From Methylomonas sp. (GTDB lineage Bacteria > Pseudomonadota > Gammaproteobacteria > Methylococcales > Methylomonadaceae), in the NCBI GenBank assembly GCA_002928965.1, contig PERU01000001.1, positions 372,001-436,000 of the forward strand: a stretch of 64,000 bases of DNA, given 5' to 3'. Every line of letters starts with the position of its first letter. Within the stretch, counting starts at the first letter, position 1. A program made the position numbers and the translations under genes. Under the pieces are notes generated by a model, which ran no database searches, was not told the DNA's origin, and was given only the letters and a program-made list of their open reading frames with translations. Positions 17,779-26,595 of this stretch are shown here, in pieces.

Positions 17779-20700
17779 CACGTTTGCTTCAGAAGATGCC
17801 GATACAGCGGTTGGTACAATCTGCTGGCCCACGTTTCAAAATTAGCATTATCGGTTTGATACAAACTTTCGAAAGTGGGAAAAAATCTGGCCAGATACGC
17901 ATCGTAATTCACTTCGCCCGAGTTCCAGTCATCGCCTTCATATTGCAATTTTGCTGCCTCCATAGCTGTTTCGGCTGCGGCACTCAACCAGACAAAAGCG
18001 GTACGACTCGCAACCGGTAACGGCAAATGCAAGCCCGTATTCCAGGCATCCAGCAGGTTTTGCAAGTATGTTAAAGCGTGTGTCTGAGTGAGTGATTCCA
18101 TGGTTATCACGCCATCGGCACCGACAACCAAACTCTGCACAGCCAGATCGTCAGCACAGGCTGCCAGGTGTTGTAGCCAAGGGAAAATCAGGCTGTGATA
18201 TTGGATCCGGTCTTTTTTGTTCAGAGTTTGTGCAGTCAGAGTGATCAGGCAAGTGGCTGCGTTATCTTGACTTCGGCGCAAGCCGTTCAGGTCTGCACTA
18301 AACTGCACAGCGATATCATCCGCAAGGGTAACCTTTAATTCGATAGATCTTGGTTTAAGTGCATGCGGCCATTCGGTCAACATGTGTTGATAGTGCTGCC
18401 ATGCGCGACTGACGGGTAAGGCTAGGCTGGAAAAGGCGGGTTGGGCAAATCCCGCCAAAGGCAATTTTCCTTGTCCGGTCAGTGTCGTTAATTGCTGTTT
18501 GAAAAAACCTTCCACATCAGCAGGTTGCTGGCTTTGCAATGCATCCAGCAATGCTTGGCTGTGTTGATGGGCTTGCAGGCGATCGAAACCAAACGGTTCA
18601 TTATCGTCACTGGTTACATCGTTTGGGTCAAAACTGAATTTTAAACGCTGTTGACAGTAGGTTTTGACCGGCGCCCGCAGAAACCGGGCCAGGGCTTCGG
18701 CGTTCAGATGATGGTTCTTGTCTTCCGTGCCGGGTGTGATTATGGTTAACTGTGGATCTGTTTTGGCGGATTCGAACCATTCACTGGCGTAGGTGAATAA
18801 TCGCGGGTCGCGCTGGCTTTGCAGATACGCTGGACTGAACGGTTGCAGCGGGTGTTCGAGGGTTAATTTGGATAACAGGCTGTCATCGTCAGTCAAACGC
18901 CAGCTCTGTTCGATAAAATCACGAAGCTGCGCAATCAGCACTGATGGCGGGCGTTCGCTGTTATCGCGGATGCTGCGACCCACCCAGCTGATGTAAAGTT
19001 GTTCGCGAGCCGATAACAGAGCTTCCAGGAATAAATATTGATCATCCTGACGGCGCGAGCGGTCACCGGGTCGGTATTGGCCGCGCTGATTCATCAAATC
19101 AAAACCGTGTGGGTATTGGCTGCGCGGATAGTCGCCGTCGTTCATGCCCAGGACACAAATCACCCGAAACGGAATCGCTCGCATCGGCATCAGCGTGCAA
19201 AAATTCACTCGTCCGCTGAGAAAGCGTTGCTGTAGAGTCGGTTCGTCAATGGCTGTTAACCAAGCTTCTCGTACTACCTGCAGCGGCAAAAGATCGGTTT
19301 CAGTCATGCCACCTTGCAAGCAGGCCTGTTGCCAGCTCAACAGGGTTCGATGCAAGCTTTCGATGGTTTTGCGATCACGCTCGGAGTCAGCAAGAAAACA
19401 ATCATCCAGCAGTTGGTTGAAGCGGTTTAACCAACCATCGCAGTTTTGCGGCTGACTTAATTCTGCTGTGTAGCGTTCCAATGTATCCAGCAAATGGCAT
19501 AGCTGTCCCAACCATTGGGCTTCCAACCCGCCAATTTCCGGATAGGGTTCGATAGCCTGGAAGGCGTCGCCGTCGCCAACCGCATAACCCAGTAACATAC
19601 GCCGTAGACCAAATTGCCAGGTGTTGGCTGTTAAATCATCCGGCAAGTCGACGCTACGCGTGCGTTGTTTCGCGTTTAAACCCCAGCGTATGCCGGCTTG
19701 TTCCAGCCATTGATGAATGTTGGGGATGGCAATTTCGGCTATACCAAATCGATCGCGTAATGCGGGGGTTTCCAGTAGCCCCAGACATTCACTGACAGTG
19801 AAACGCGCGTCAGGTAAATTCAGCAAGACTTCCAAAGCGACCAGTAGTGGGTTCTCGCCGCGTTGTTGTTGATCAGCCAGACTGTATGGAATGTAACGCG
19901 GATCGTCGTTTTGCACCTGACCGAACACCGCCCGAATATGCGGGGCATAGTGGTTAATGTCCGGCACCATTACAATCACATCCCTTGGCGATAGGGGGTG
20001 GCCGGATTGTTCGGCCTCGTTGAAGCGGGCCAGCAACTGATCGTGCAAAATTTCCACTTCCCGTTGCGGACTGTGTGCAACATGAAAAACCACGGAATCA
20101 TCGCATTGAGCCAACGCTGCCGGTTGTACCGGCACGGGTTCCAGGTCAAGCACGGATTGCTGGATAAGCTGCAATAAGCTGCGCTGTCCGCTTATGCCAA
20201 AGTCCTGAAACAGATCAATTTTTTGTTCCGGCCATTCCCACCCGGCATAGGTTTTGATGTCGTCGACATGGTCCAGCAAGCGGATATAATCCCGCCCCTG
20301 TTTACCCCAGGCCGCCAACAAGGGATTGGCGTGCAGATGTAACTGCTCGGGGTTTAACTGTTCTGTCATGCCGGACTTATAGCCTTGTCGGCGGCGTTCA
20401 GCTTTTAATAGTTCCTTGTCTTCAATAATGTCAGCCCAGTAGTGCTGGCAAGGATTGAGTACGAACAGAACGATTTGACAAAACTGTCCGAGCTTGGCTA
20501 ACACTTCCAACGATTGCTGCGGTAATGACGACAAGCCAAACAATACAATGCGACGTGGGATGCCAGCTGGTGGCTGGCTCAGGCTGTCGATGCTCTCCAT
20601 GAATTGGCTATGTACCGAAGCTCTGCTGGCAAAGGTGTTGTAATCAGCCCCCAAGTCAGCTAATACCGCTCGCCATAATTGTGCCTGCCAAGCGTGCTGT

Positions 20701-21242
20701 TCGGGTAATTCCAGAGTCTGGCCATGACCATTCCGCAGTTGATCAAGGCCTGCGGCCCAGTAGCTCATCCAGTCGGAACGATAGACTTGGTATTGGTCAA
20801 ACAGATCAGCCAATTGCTCTGCCAACTGGAAGCGCTTTCTGTTATTCAGGTCGGGTTGGACAAAATGCGCCAGACTTTCAAAACCGGGTTGTTCGATCAG
20901 ATTAGGCAATAGTCGGAACAAACGCCAGCTTAGAGGTGTTTTGGCCAGGGGTTGTTCTTTGGGGATTTGTTGGCCAAGTATTGCCCGGTAAATGCCCCAG
21001 ATAAACAAAGAAGGTAATTGAACTTGCACGGCGGCGGCCACACCGAGCGCGCTGTTGTATGCCAGCGATTGTTTCAACCATTGGCCCATGCCGTTGCTCT
21101 GCACCAGAAATATGTCGTTTTCCAGAGGTGCCAGTGGATGCTGTCGCAGCCAATATTCCAGTACATCGCGCAAAGCATCCAGTTGATTGGAATGAATGAC
21201 TGCGATGCCGTTATCCAATGAGGGGTGCGGCTGTTCCGTCAT
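17778..21242 (-). CDS. recC: Exodeoxyribonuclease V gamma subunit (RecC)
   Basis: RecC is the Chi-recognising subunit of RecBCD, which processes double-strand breaks and degrades foreign linear DNA. The 1154-residue length matches the family (E. coli about 1120). Diagnostic stretches include the N-terminal HSNQLDALRDVLEYWLRQHP, LFGLSSLPQQSLEVLAKLG, and the CVLGMNDGDYPR and GDRSRRQDDQYLFLEALLSA region. ATG 21242 is preferred to the TTG one codon upstream. recB and recD, usually adjacent, are not in this window; tatD-like and tcdA follow instead. Confidence 0.95.
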   Translation of the reverse strand: MTEQPHPSLDNGIAVIHSNQLDALRDVLEYWLRQHPLAPLENDIFLVQSNGMGQWLKQSLAYNSALGVAAAVQVQLPSLFIWGIYRAILGQQIPKEQPLAKTPLSWRLFRLLPNLIEQPGFESLAHFVQPDLNNRKRFQLAEQLADLFDQYQVYRSDWMSYWAAGLDQLRNGHGQTLELPEQHAWQAQLWRAVLADLGADYNTFASRASVHSQFMESIDSLSQPPAGIPRRIVLFGLSSLPQQSLEVLAKLGQFCQIVLFVLNPCQHYWADIIEDKELLKAERRRQGYKSGMTEQLNPEQLHLHANPLLAAWGKQGRDYIRLLDHVDDIKTYAGWEWPEQKIDLFQDFGISGQRSLLQLIQQSVLDLEPVPVQPAALAQCDDSVVFHVAHSPQREVEILHDQLLARFNEAEQSGHPLSPRDVIVMVPDINHYAPHIRAVFGQVQNDDPRYIPYSLADQQQRGENPLLVALEVLLNLPDARFTVSECLGLLETPALRDRFGIAEIAIPNIHQWLEQAGIRWGLNAKQRTRSVDLPDDLTANTWQFGLRRMLLGYAVGDGDAFQAIEPYPEIGGLEAQWLGQLCHLLDTLERYTAELSQPQNCDGWLNRFNQLLDDCFLADSERDRKTIESLHRTLLSWQQACLQGGMTETDLLPLQVVREAWLTAIDEPTLQQRFLSGRVNFCTLMPMRAIPFRVICVLGMNDGDYPRSQYPHGFDLMNQRGQYRPGDRSRRQDDQYLFLEALLSAREQLYISWVGRSIRDNSERPPSVLIAQLRDFIEQSWRLTDDDSLLSKLTLEHPLQPFSPAYLQSQRDPRLFTYASEWFESAKTDPQLTIITPGTEDKNHHLNAEALARFLRAPVKTYCQQRLKFSFDPNDVTSDDNEPFGFDRLQAHQHSQALLDALQSQQPADVEGFFKQQLTTLTGQGKLPLAGFAQPAFSSLALPVSRAWQHYQHMLTEWPHALKPRSIELKVTLADDIAVQFSADLNGLRRSQDNAATCLITLTAQTLNKKDRIQYHSLIFPWLQHLAACADDLAVQSLVVGADGVITMESLTQTHALTYLQNLLDAWNTGLHLPLPVASRTAFVWLSAAAETAMEAAKLQYEGDDWNSGEVNYDAYLARFFPTFESLYQTDNANFETWASRLYQPLYRHLLKQT

Positions 21243-21266
21243 CAAGTGCTTTAGCGTAAGGGGTGA

Positions 21267-21644
21267 TCATCGCGGCTTTTTGTCTGCCTGCATCAGCATG
21301 GTTTCCAGCTTGCGAATTTCCTGGTCGCACTCTTCGATACTGGATTGTACTTTGCGCTTAAAAAACAAGCCCATGGATTCGTGTTCCATTTCACGCTCGG
21401 CATATTCATTCAGTAAATGGCAGGCGTCGTTCATGGCATCTTCCGCATCTTCAAGCTCGTCGTTGTCGTCTGTATCATTGCGCATCATCAAACGGCTGAT
21501 CAAATCATTTTGATGCCGGAAAACCGATTCCGCATAGGCGGAAAAACTGTCATATTGCTTTGCTGCGGGAGGAAGCGTGGAGCAGGCTGTTGTGCTGAGC
21601 AGCACAGCAAACGAAAATATTTTGTAACCGGATAAAGCCATCAT
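21267..21644 (-). CDS. Small hypothetical lipoprotein
   Basis: The 125-residue protein has a lipoprotein signal ending in LLSTTACSTLPP, with cysteine at residue 21, followed by an acidic helical region (DDNDELEDAEDAMND). It is probably anchored to the outer membrane. Two ATG codons occur in tandem; the upstream one has AAGAG close by. It lies upstream of recC on the same strand. I do not recognise the family. Confidence 0.68.
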   Translation of the reverse strand: MMALSGYKIFSFAVLLSTTACSTLPPAAKQYDSFSAYAESVFRHQNDLISRLMMRNDTDDNDELEDAEDAMNDACHLLNEYAEREMEHESMGLFFKRKVQSSIEECDQEIRKLETMLMQADKKPR

Positions 21645-21834
21645 TCATCTCTTGTATGCTAAAGCAGCCAACCAGAAGTGCGTTTGTTCTATTGGCATGA
21701 GTTTCGGATTTAAGCCGACTCATGCTTGATCAGCAGTAATAACCACTGTGGAGGTATTTTAACTGTTCATTTGTCATTCGACATAACTTAGCACTGAAAA
21801 ACCTTGGATCGTGTCAGTAACAATAAGCCGGGAA

Positions 21835-22398
21835 TCAATTAAGTCTTTGTGTGGTAAAGCGTTTGGCGTTGACGGTTTTTGACCAGTAGCTGGCCGGCAA
21901 GCCGGCTTTTTGTTTTAAATGCTGCATAAATCGCATGGGGCTTGGCAGGTTATCCCAGTTTGAAGGTAAAAATGAGGCATGGTGCGAGCCGTCCTGTAAC
22001 ACCAGTCCATCCTGATTGGGCCTTAATTGCTCGATCAGATCGAGTTCAGAGCTGAACGTCAATTTTTCCAGGGGTGACAAAAGATCGATCTGAATATCCA
22101 ATTCTGCCAGTTCGGGTTCGGTTATGGCAGCATAATGTTGGTCGCAAAACGCTGCGGCAAACGCATTCTCGCAGACATCTTCTATCAGCGGTCGAATGGC
22201 TTCCAGGTTACCTATGCAACCACGCGGCTGATTTTGATATTTCAGCAATACGAAGGTTGCGCAAGGTTTAAGCAATTCAGCTGGATAGTCGGGGTTGTTG
22301 ATGCTGAGAGGCTTACCTGTTTTCAGTCCATGTGCTATGGATTGCCAAGCAACTGTTTTGAGTAAGTTTTGTTGAGGTGCAGTCAGTGAGATTGGCAC
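21835..22398 (-). CDS. AMMECR1-domain protein (AmmeMemoRadiSam system protein A type)
   Basis: The 187-residue protein matches the AMMECR1 fold, with the conserved LKYQNQPRGCIGNLEAIRPL segment and ENAFAAAFCDQHY following it. The family is widespread in bacteria and archaea and has no settled biochemical role; in some genomes it neighbours Memo-like and radical SAM proteins, which are not here. It stands alone on the minus strand between gene-free stretches. Confidence 0.88.
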   Translation of the reverse strand: MPISLTAPQQNLLKTVAWQSIAHGLKTGKPLSINNPDYPAELLKPCATFVLLKYQNQPRGCIGNLEAIRPLIEDVCENAFAAAFCDQHYAAITEPELAELDIQIDLLSPLEKLTFSSELDLIEQLRPNQDGLVLQDGSHHASFLPSNWDNLPSPMRFMQHLKQKAGLPASYWSKTVNAKRFTTQRLN

Positions 22399-22886
22399 GA
22401 TGATTCCTCAGTTGGTGGTAGTGAAGCGTGCTTTGCGTTTGATGATTTACCATTCAGTCTCAACACAAAAACAGGGCTGTGTTGCAGGTTAAGTGTAACC
22501 CAACTAAGGCTGGATGCGCTGGAGTCAGATTATTAGCGCCTACGCATTGGTCTTAATGCGCTGGTACCGTAAAATCCTGATAAGGGGCATGTCCGAGAAT
22601 AAAGAACCTGCTACTGAAAAGGTCCTTTTGGCCCGATTTTCCGCTCATTTTCGTTAAATAGCCTCACTATTCACCTTAAATGATCAAAAAATTTGACTGG
22701 ATATGACGTTCCCTCGCGATGATTCCTATTCACGGAAGGCCCTAATCCCTTAGGATTTCGCCAAAAATAACTTCCCCCTTTGAAAAAGAGGGGCGAGTAA
22801 ACCGTTATTTGGTAAGACCAGAATTTCTGGACGTTATTTGTAGCCAAATCCTTAAACCTCTAGTGTGTGCATGTGTTTAAATCGTG
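22399..22886. other. Gene-free intergenic region containing a repeat copy
   Basis: No credible coding sequence is seen between the AMMECR1 gene and rmuC. The right half holds the repeat element annotated separately; the left 300 bases show no feature I can name. Confidence 0.6.
22717..22855. repeat. Dispersed MITE-like intergenic repeat, copy B
   Basis: TTAGGATTTCGCCAAAAATA at about 22750 is matched on the opposite strand by the sequence at 22832-22853 (GTTATTTGTAGCCAAATCCT), giving imperfect inverted ends of about 21 bases. The preceding CGATGATTCCTATT..CGGAAGGCCCT parallels positions 5547-5572. The internal part (CCCCCTTTGAAAAAGAGGGG) differs from the other copies and forms its own short hairpin. 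Boundaries are approximate. Confidence 0.7.
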
Positions 22887-24506
22887 ATGACTGAACCTTT
22901 ATTGATGACTTTTATGAGCGGCGGGATGTTAATCGTTGCTGTTTTACTGATAGGGCTTTTGATTAAAGTCAATCGCCTGCTTAACAATAACGCAGAGGCG
23001 GCCTATCAGGAGTTTTTCCGCTTACTGCAGAATTCGGAAGCCAGAACTGATTTGGGTTTTGCCGAATCCCGCAAGGAACTGCGAGAGGTTAGTGCTGAAA
23101 ACAGACGGGAATATCAGGAAACCTTCAAAGATTTGCAAGACACTTTGATGAAACGCATTGCCGAAAACAATGCCCTGCAAATTTCGCAATTGCAAGATTT
23201 TAAAGCGGCGTTTAACGACTTGTCGGAAAAGCTGATCAACAATTCCAACGACTTCAAGCAAAGTGTTTCTCATTCTTTTCAGGTTAGCAGCGATGCTCTG
23301 ACCAAACGACAAGACGAGTTTCGCGATAAAACCCTGGACAGACTGAATGCGTTTGAAGCCACGCTGAAAACCGATGCCAAGAACAACCGAGATGAATTGA
23401 ATGTCAGTTTAAAATCGTTTGAAGACAAGTTTTCCGAAGGCATCAAAGATTTTAACGAGCAGTTGCGCAACAAATTTTTTGATTTGAACAAACAGCAGGC
23501 GGATGCTACCCAGCAAGCCAAAGCCAGTATTCTGGACATTCGCCAAACCATCGAAAACCAGTTAAAAGCCATTCGCGAGGACAACACGCAGCAATTGACC
23601 GAAATGCGTAAGACGGTCGATGAAAAGCTGCACGATAGTTTGGAAAAGCGTTTGGGTGAGTCATTCAAACAAGTCAGTGACCGCCTCGAGCAAGTGCATA
23701 AAGGCCTGGGAGAAATGCAAACCCTGGCGGTTGGAGTGGGGGATTTGAAAAAGGTATTATCCAATGTCAAAACCCGCGGCATTCTGGGAGAGTATCAACT
23801 AGGCAACATCCTGGAACAAATTTTGTCGCCGGAACAATATGCGATCAATGTGGCCACCAAACAGGGCAGTCGGGATAACGTCGAATTTGCCGTCAAACTG
23901 CCCGGCAAATCAGACGAAAAAATCGTCTGGCTACCGATCGATTCCAAATTTCCGCTGGAAAGTTATCAAGTCTTACTGAGCGCTTTGGAGGAGGGCAATG
24001 TCAGCACGATCGACGCTGCGGAGAAGTTGCTGCTAAAAACCATCGAAAGCTTTGCCAAAGACATCAGCAGCAAATACATAGACCCGCCCAATACCACGGA
24101 TTTTGCCATCATGTTTTTACCGGTGGAAAGTTTGTATGCGGAAGTACTCCGGCATCCGGAAATGTTCGAGCGCTTGCAACGCAACTATCGCATCACCATC
24201 ACCGGCCCCACTACGTTGTCTGCCTTGTTGAATAGCTTGAATATGGGCTTTAGAACCTTGGCGGTACAAAAACGCAGTAGCGAAGTCTGGAAGGTGCTGG
24301 CAGAAGTGAAAACAGAATTTATCAAATACTCCGAACAACTGGCTACTGTGCACAAACATCTCAACACAGCCACCAACTCCCTGGAAACACTGCAAACCAC
24401 GCGTACCAAGGCCATGGCGAGGCGATTGAAAAGTGTCGAAAGCATTGAGGTTGAGCTGGACGGCACACCCACATTACTGCCATCCACGCTACTTGAAGAC
24501 GATTAA
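22887..24506 (+). CDS. rmuC: DNA recombination protein RmuC
   Basis: RmuC restrains recombination between inverted repeats; it has an N-terminal membrane helix, a long coiled coil and a C-terminal nuclease-like domain. Here residues 5-25 are hydrophobic, about 40-280 are heptad-rich coiled coil (many K, E, Q, L), and the C-terminal region has TRGILGEYQLGNILEQIL and LPIDSKFPLESYQ, both family markers (PD-(D/E)xK-like). The 539-residue length is typical. A GTG one codon earlier is an alternative start. Confidence 0.93.
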   Translation: MTEPLLMTFMSGGMLIVAVLLIGLLIKVNRLLNNNAEAAYQEFFRLLQNSEARTDLGFAESRKELREVSAENRREYQETFKDLQDTLMKRIAENNALQISQLQDFKAAFNDLSEKLINNSNDFKQSVSHSFQVSSDALTKRQDEFRDKTLDRLNAFEATLKTDAKNNRDELNVSLKSFEDKFSEGIKDFNEQLRNKFFDLNKQQADATQQAKASILDIRQTIENQLKAIREDNTQQLTEMRKTVDEKLHDSLEKRLGESFKQVSDRLEQVHKGLGEMQTLAVGVGDLKKVLSNVKTRGILGEYQLGNILEQILSPEQYAINVATKQGSRDNVEFAVKLPGKSDEKIVWLPIDSKFPLESYQVLLSALEEGNVSTIDAAEKLLLKTIESFAKDISSKYIDPPNTTDFAIMFLPVESLYAEVLRHPEMFERLQRNYRITITGPTTLSALLNSLNMGFRTLAVQKRSSEVWKVLAEVKTEFIKYSEQLATVHKHLNTATNSLETLQTTRTKAMARRLKSVESIEVELDGTPTLLPSTLLEDD

Positions 24507-24568
24507 ATTATCCGAATTGAGACTGGTTGGCTCAGCGTGGATAAAAATTCTGCAGCGCAACCAAATGT

Positions 24569-24614
24569 CGTATTACAACCGTAGCAAGCAAAGGGATTCT
24601 AGGGCTGTAATACG
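24569..24614. repeat. Inverted repeat downstream of rmuC
   Basis: CGTATTACA (24569-24577) and TGTAATACG (24606-24614) are exact complements with a 28-base spacer, between rmuC and a convergent gene. There is no T tract, so it is not a standard terminator. It may be an operator or short palindromic element. Confidence 0.45.
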
Positions 24615-24649
24615 TTAATGGCTAAAATTCAGCTGGTGCAAACCTGCGA

Positions 24650-25018
24650 CTATTGAAATTTTGGAAGGTTTGCAAAGCCTTCTTTGGCTGCTTTCAGCTC
24701 TTGTTCTGCACCTGAGAAATCGGATTTTTTAGCTAATTCTCTGGCTTTTTTCAGCTTGAGCACAACTTTGTCGCGTTCGAACTCAAACTTGTAGTTGGCA
24801 CTCAGTTCACTGGCGCTTTCTGAGGCCGCTTTGATTAGCGTGCCAATTTCCTGAGAATCGGCAGCGGGTATGGCGTTTATCGCCGCTTGAACCTTCCCGT
24901 CTACATCTTTCAATATATCAGGAATGCTTTTGTGGGCTTCTTTGGCATAGGTTGCACCGGAGATGCTCAGCATCGAAACAAGCATTACGGAAGCAACAAT
25001 AATTTTCTTAAATGACAT
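24650..25018 (-). CDS. Small periplasmic helical protein
   Basis: The 122-residue protein has a clear signal peptide (basic start MSFKKIIV, hydrophobic core, cleavage after ATYA near residue 25). The mature part is helical and charged, with LKKARELAKKSDFSGAEQEL near the end. I do not recognise the family; the fold may resemble small four-helix periplasmic proteins. Its start lies 218 bases from the nearest proposed NikR operator. Confidence 0.68.
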   Translation of the reverse strand: MSFKKIIVASVMLVSMLSISGATYAKEAHKSIPDILKDVDGKVQAAINAIPAADSQEIGTLIKAASESASELSANYKFEFERDKVVLKLKKARELAKKSDFSGAEQELKAAKEGFANLPKFQ

Positions 25019-25235
25019 GGTTTTAACCTTTTTATAAGTTGTTGAATTAACGGCTATTATTTGAAAATGGCAATAGTTGTTGAGCTGTCAATTCCTTGTG
25101 ACAGCCTAAAAATACCTTTTCCTGATTGGCGTGACTTTTTACAAAGGTTGTGCGGTAAAAATGCACAAGCAGAGTGGGGAGTATGCCGGCCTGGTTTTTA
25201 ACGTTAAGCAATAATAGCCCCACGATTCTAGCAAA

Positions 25236-25262
25236 ATATGAACAATTTTCAAATATTCATAC
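25236..25262. promoter_or_regulatory. Proposed NikR operator 1 (ATATGA-N15-TCATAC)
   Basis: ATATGA at 25236-25241 and TCATAC at 25257-25262 are separated by exactly 15 bases, 11 of 12 positions fitting the GTATGA/TCATAC half-sites known for enterobacterial NikR (where the spacer is 16). The same 15-base spacing recurs at two other sites in the window, and nikR is at 34422. Binding is inferred. Confidence 0.55.
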
Positions 25263-25352
25263 TTTTTTGACCTGCTTTACAGCATTTCACTTGGTTTCTT
25301 TTCTTTAAATTAGCGGGTTATTGGTGGATAGACTTAAATAGCAGGTCATGGC

Positions 25353-25379
25353 GTATGATACAAAAAACATTATTCATAT
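25353..25379. promoter_or_regulatory. Proposed NikR operator 2 (GTATGA-N15-TCATAT)
   Basis: GTATGA at 25353-25358 and TCATAT at 25374-25379 are separated by 15 bases. The site ends about 61 bases before the ATG of the lipoprotein gene at 25441, a position that could overlap its promoter. Eleven of twelve half-site bases match the NikR palindrome. Confidence 0.6.
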
Positions 25380-25440
25380 AGTTATGCTACCATGGCGTCC
25401 ATCATAGGTTCAGATTCGAGTTCATCAATAGGTAAAAACA

Positions 25441-25872
25441 ATGAGGTTTACTGGTTTAATTTATATGTTGTTGATGTCTGTTTTGCTCGCAGCCTGCAGT
25501 AATTCGAACCAAATAAACGGTAAGAGCATGAAAACAGCGCATAAATCGGTAGCTTTTATCAAAGAACGTCTGCCATTGAATCAGCGAGTTGAATTTGAAG
25601 TCGCTTATTGGTCGCTCCGTAATAAACTCAGCAATGATGCTGAGTTTCTCAATTCCATCGATCATAAAACAGCTACAGATATTATTGATTTAGCTAAAGC
25701 CCACTTTGCAAAAGATAAAGCAGATGGAGTCAAACAGCTTGCTCATTATGAAAATTGGGAGCAGATGATTGCGCGGCAAATTGAGCAGCGCGGCGAACAG
25801 GACCAAACTGCTGCAGATCCAAAAGATAAGAAAGGCTATCCCAGGGTGGATTACAAAATGCACGCAATGTAA
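25441..25872 (+). CDS. Hypothetical lipoprotein upstream of a two-component system
   Basis: The 143-residue protein has a lipoprotein signal with lipobox LLAAC (Cys at residue 19). The mature part is hydrophilic and helical with a charged C-terminus. I do not recognise the family. It is followed after 57 bases by a response-regulator gene and preceded by two NikR-like palindromes, so it may head a nickel-responsive transcription unit; this is inference. Confidence 0.7.
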   Translation: MRFTGLIYMLLMSVLLAACSNSNQINGKSMKTAHKSVAFIKERLPLNQRVEFEVAYWSLRNKLSNDAEFLNSIDHKTATDIIDLAKAHFAKDKADGVKQLAHYENWEQMIARQIEQRGEQDQTAADPKDKKGYPRVDYKMHAM

Positions 25873-25929
25873 TGCACTGAAAATAATAAAAATCCAAAAT
25901 TCGAAACTGCACTGAATCAGGATGGCATT

Positions 25930-26595
25930 TTGCGACTACTGTTGGTCGAAGACGACCTAATGTTATCTCAGGCGTTAACAACGGATTTGTTGGCGGCGGG
26001 CTATATCGTAGATACCGCAATGGACGGCGAACAAGGGGAATTTCTCGGCGCAACTGAACATTACGATGCTGCCATTTTGGATTTGGATTTGCCTAGGTTG
26101 TCCGGCATACAGGTGTTGCAACGCTGGCGCATGGCGAACAATAGCTTGCCCGTGATTGTTTTGACCGCCAAGGATGCTTGGCACGAAAAAGTCGATGGCT
26201 TCAAAGCCGGTGCGGACGATTATTTAGGTAAGCCTTTCCATTCGCAGGAACTGCTGGTGCGCCTGCAAGCCATTTTGAAACGTGTTCATCGCTGTAATCA
26301 AGTTACGCTGAAGGTATTGGGTGTCGAACTGGATGAAGATGAGCAAACCGCTACCGTCAATGGAGGGCAGGCTTATCCCCTGACGGCCATCGAATTCCGC
26401 TTGCTGCGTTATTTCATGCTGAATGCCGGTAAAGTGCTCAATAAACCGCAGCTTGGCGAACATATCTATAGCGAATCGGCGGAGCCGGACAGTAATGTCA
26501 TTGAGGTATATGTCAAACGCCTACGTCGCATCGTCGGCAATGAGTTGATTCAAACCCGCCGCGGCCAAGGCTACGTGTTTGGCGTAAAACCTTGA
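25930..26595 (+). CDS. OmpR/PhoP-family response regulator
   Basis: The 221-residue protein has a receiver domain (acidic residues in LLLVEDDLMLSQ, phospho-acceptor in AAILDLDLPRLSG, lysine in YLGKPFHSQE) and an OmpR-type winged helix (TAIEFRLLRYFMLNAGKVL, then NVIEVYVKRLRRIVG, and TRRGQGYVF). It starts with TTG 25930; no in-frame ATG gives the receiver N-terminus. It overlaps the kinase gene start by four bases. The target genes are not known, though the receptor gene downstream is a candidate. Confidence 0.9.
   Translation: MRLLLVEDDLMLSQALTTDLLAAGYIVDTAMDGEQGEFLGATEHYDAAILDLDLPRLSGIQVLQRWRMANNSLPVIVLTAKDAWHEKVDGFKAGADDYLGKPFHSQELLVRLQAILKRVHRCNQVTLKVLGVELDEDEQTATVNGGQAYPLTAIEFRLLRYFMLNAGKVLNKPQLGEHIYSESAEPDSNVIEVYVKRLRRIVGNELIQTRRGQGYVFGVKP

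Larger units (their letters stand above)
25019..25440. other. Divergent promoter region with two NikR-like palindromes
   Basis: This 422-base AT-rich stretch separates divergent genes and contains no coding sequence. It holds two palindromes annotated separately at 25236-25262 and 25353-25379. The remainder has no feature I can name. Confidence 0.6.

Noticed and set aside
22560-22700. Possible riboswitch upstream of rmuC
   Set aside because: No conserved motif seen and the only pairing belongs to the repeat element.
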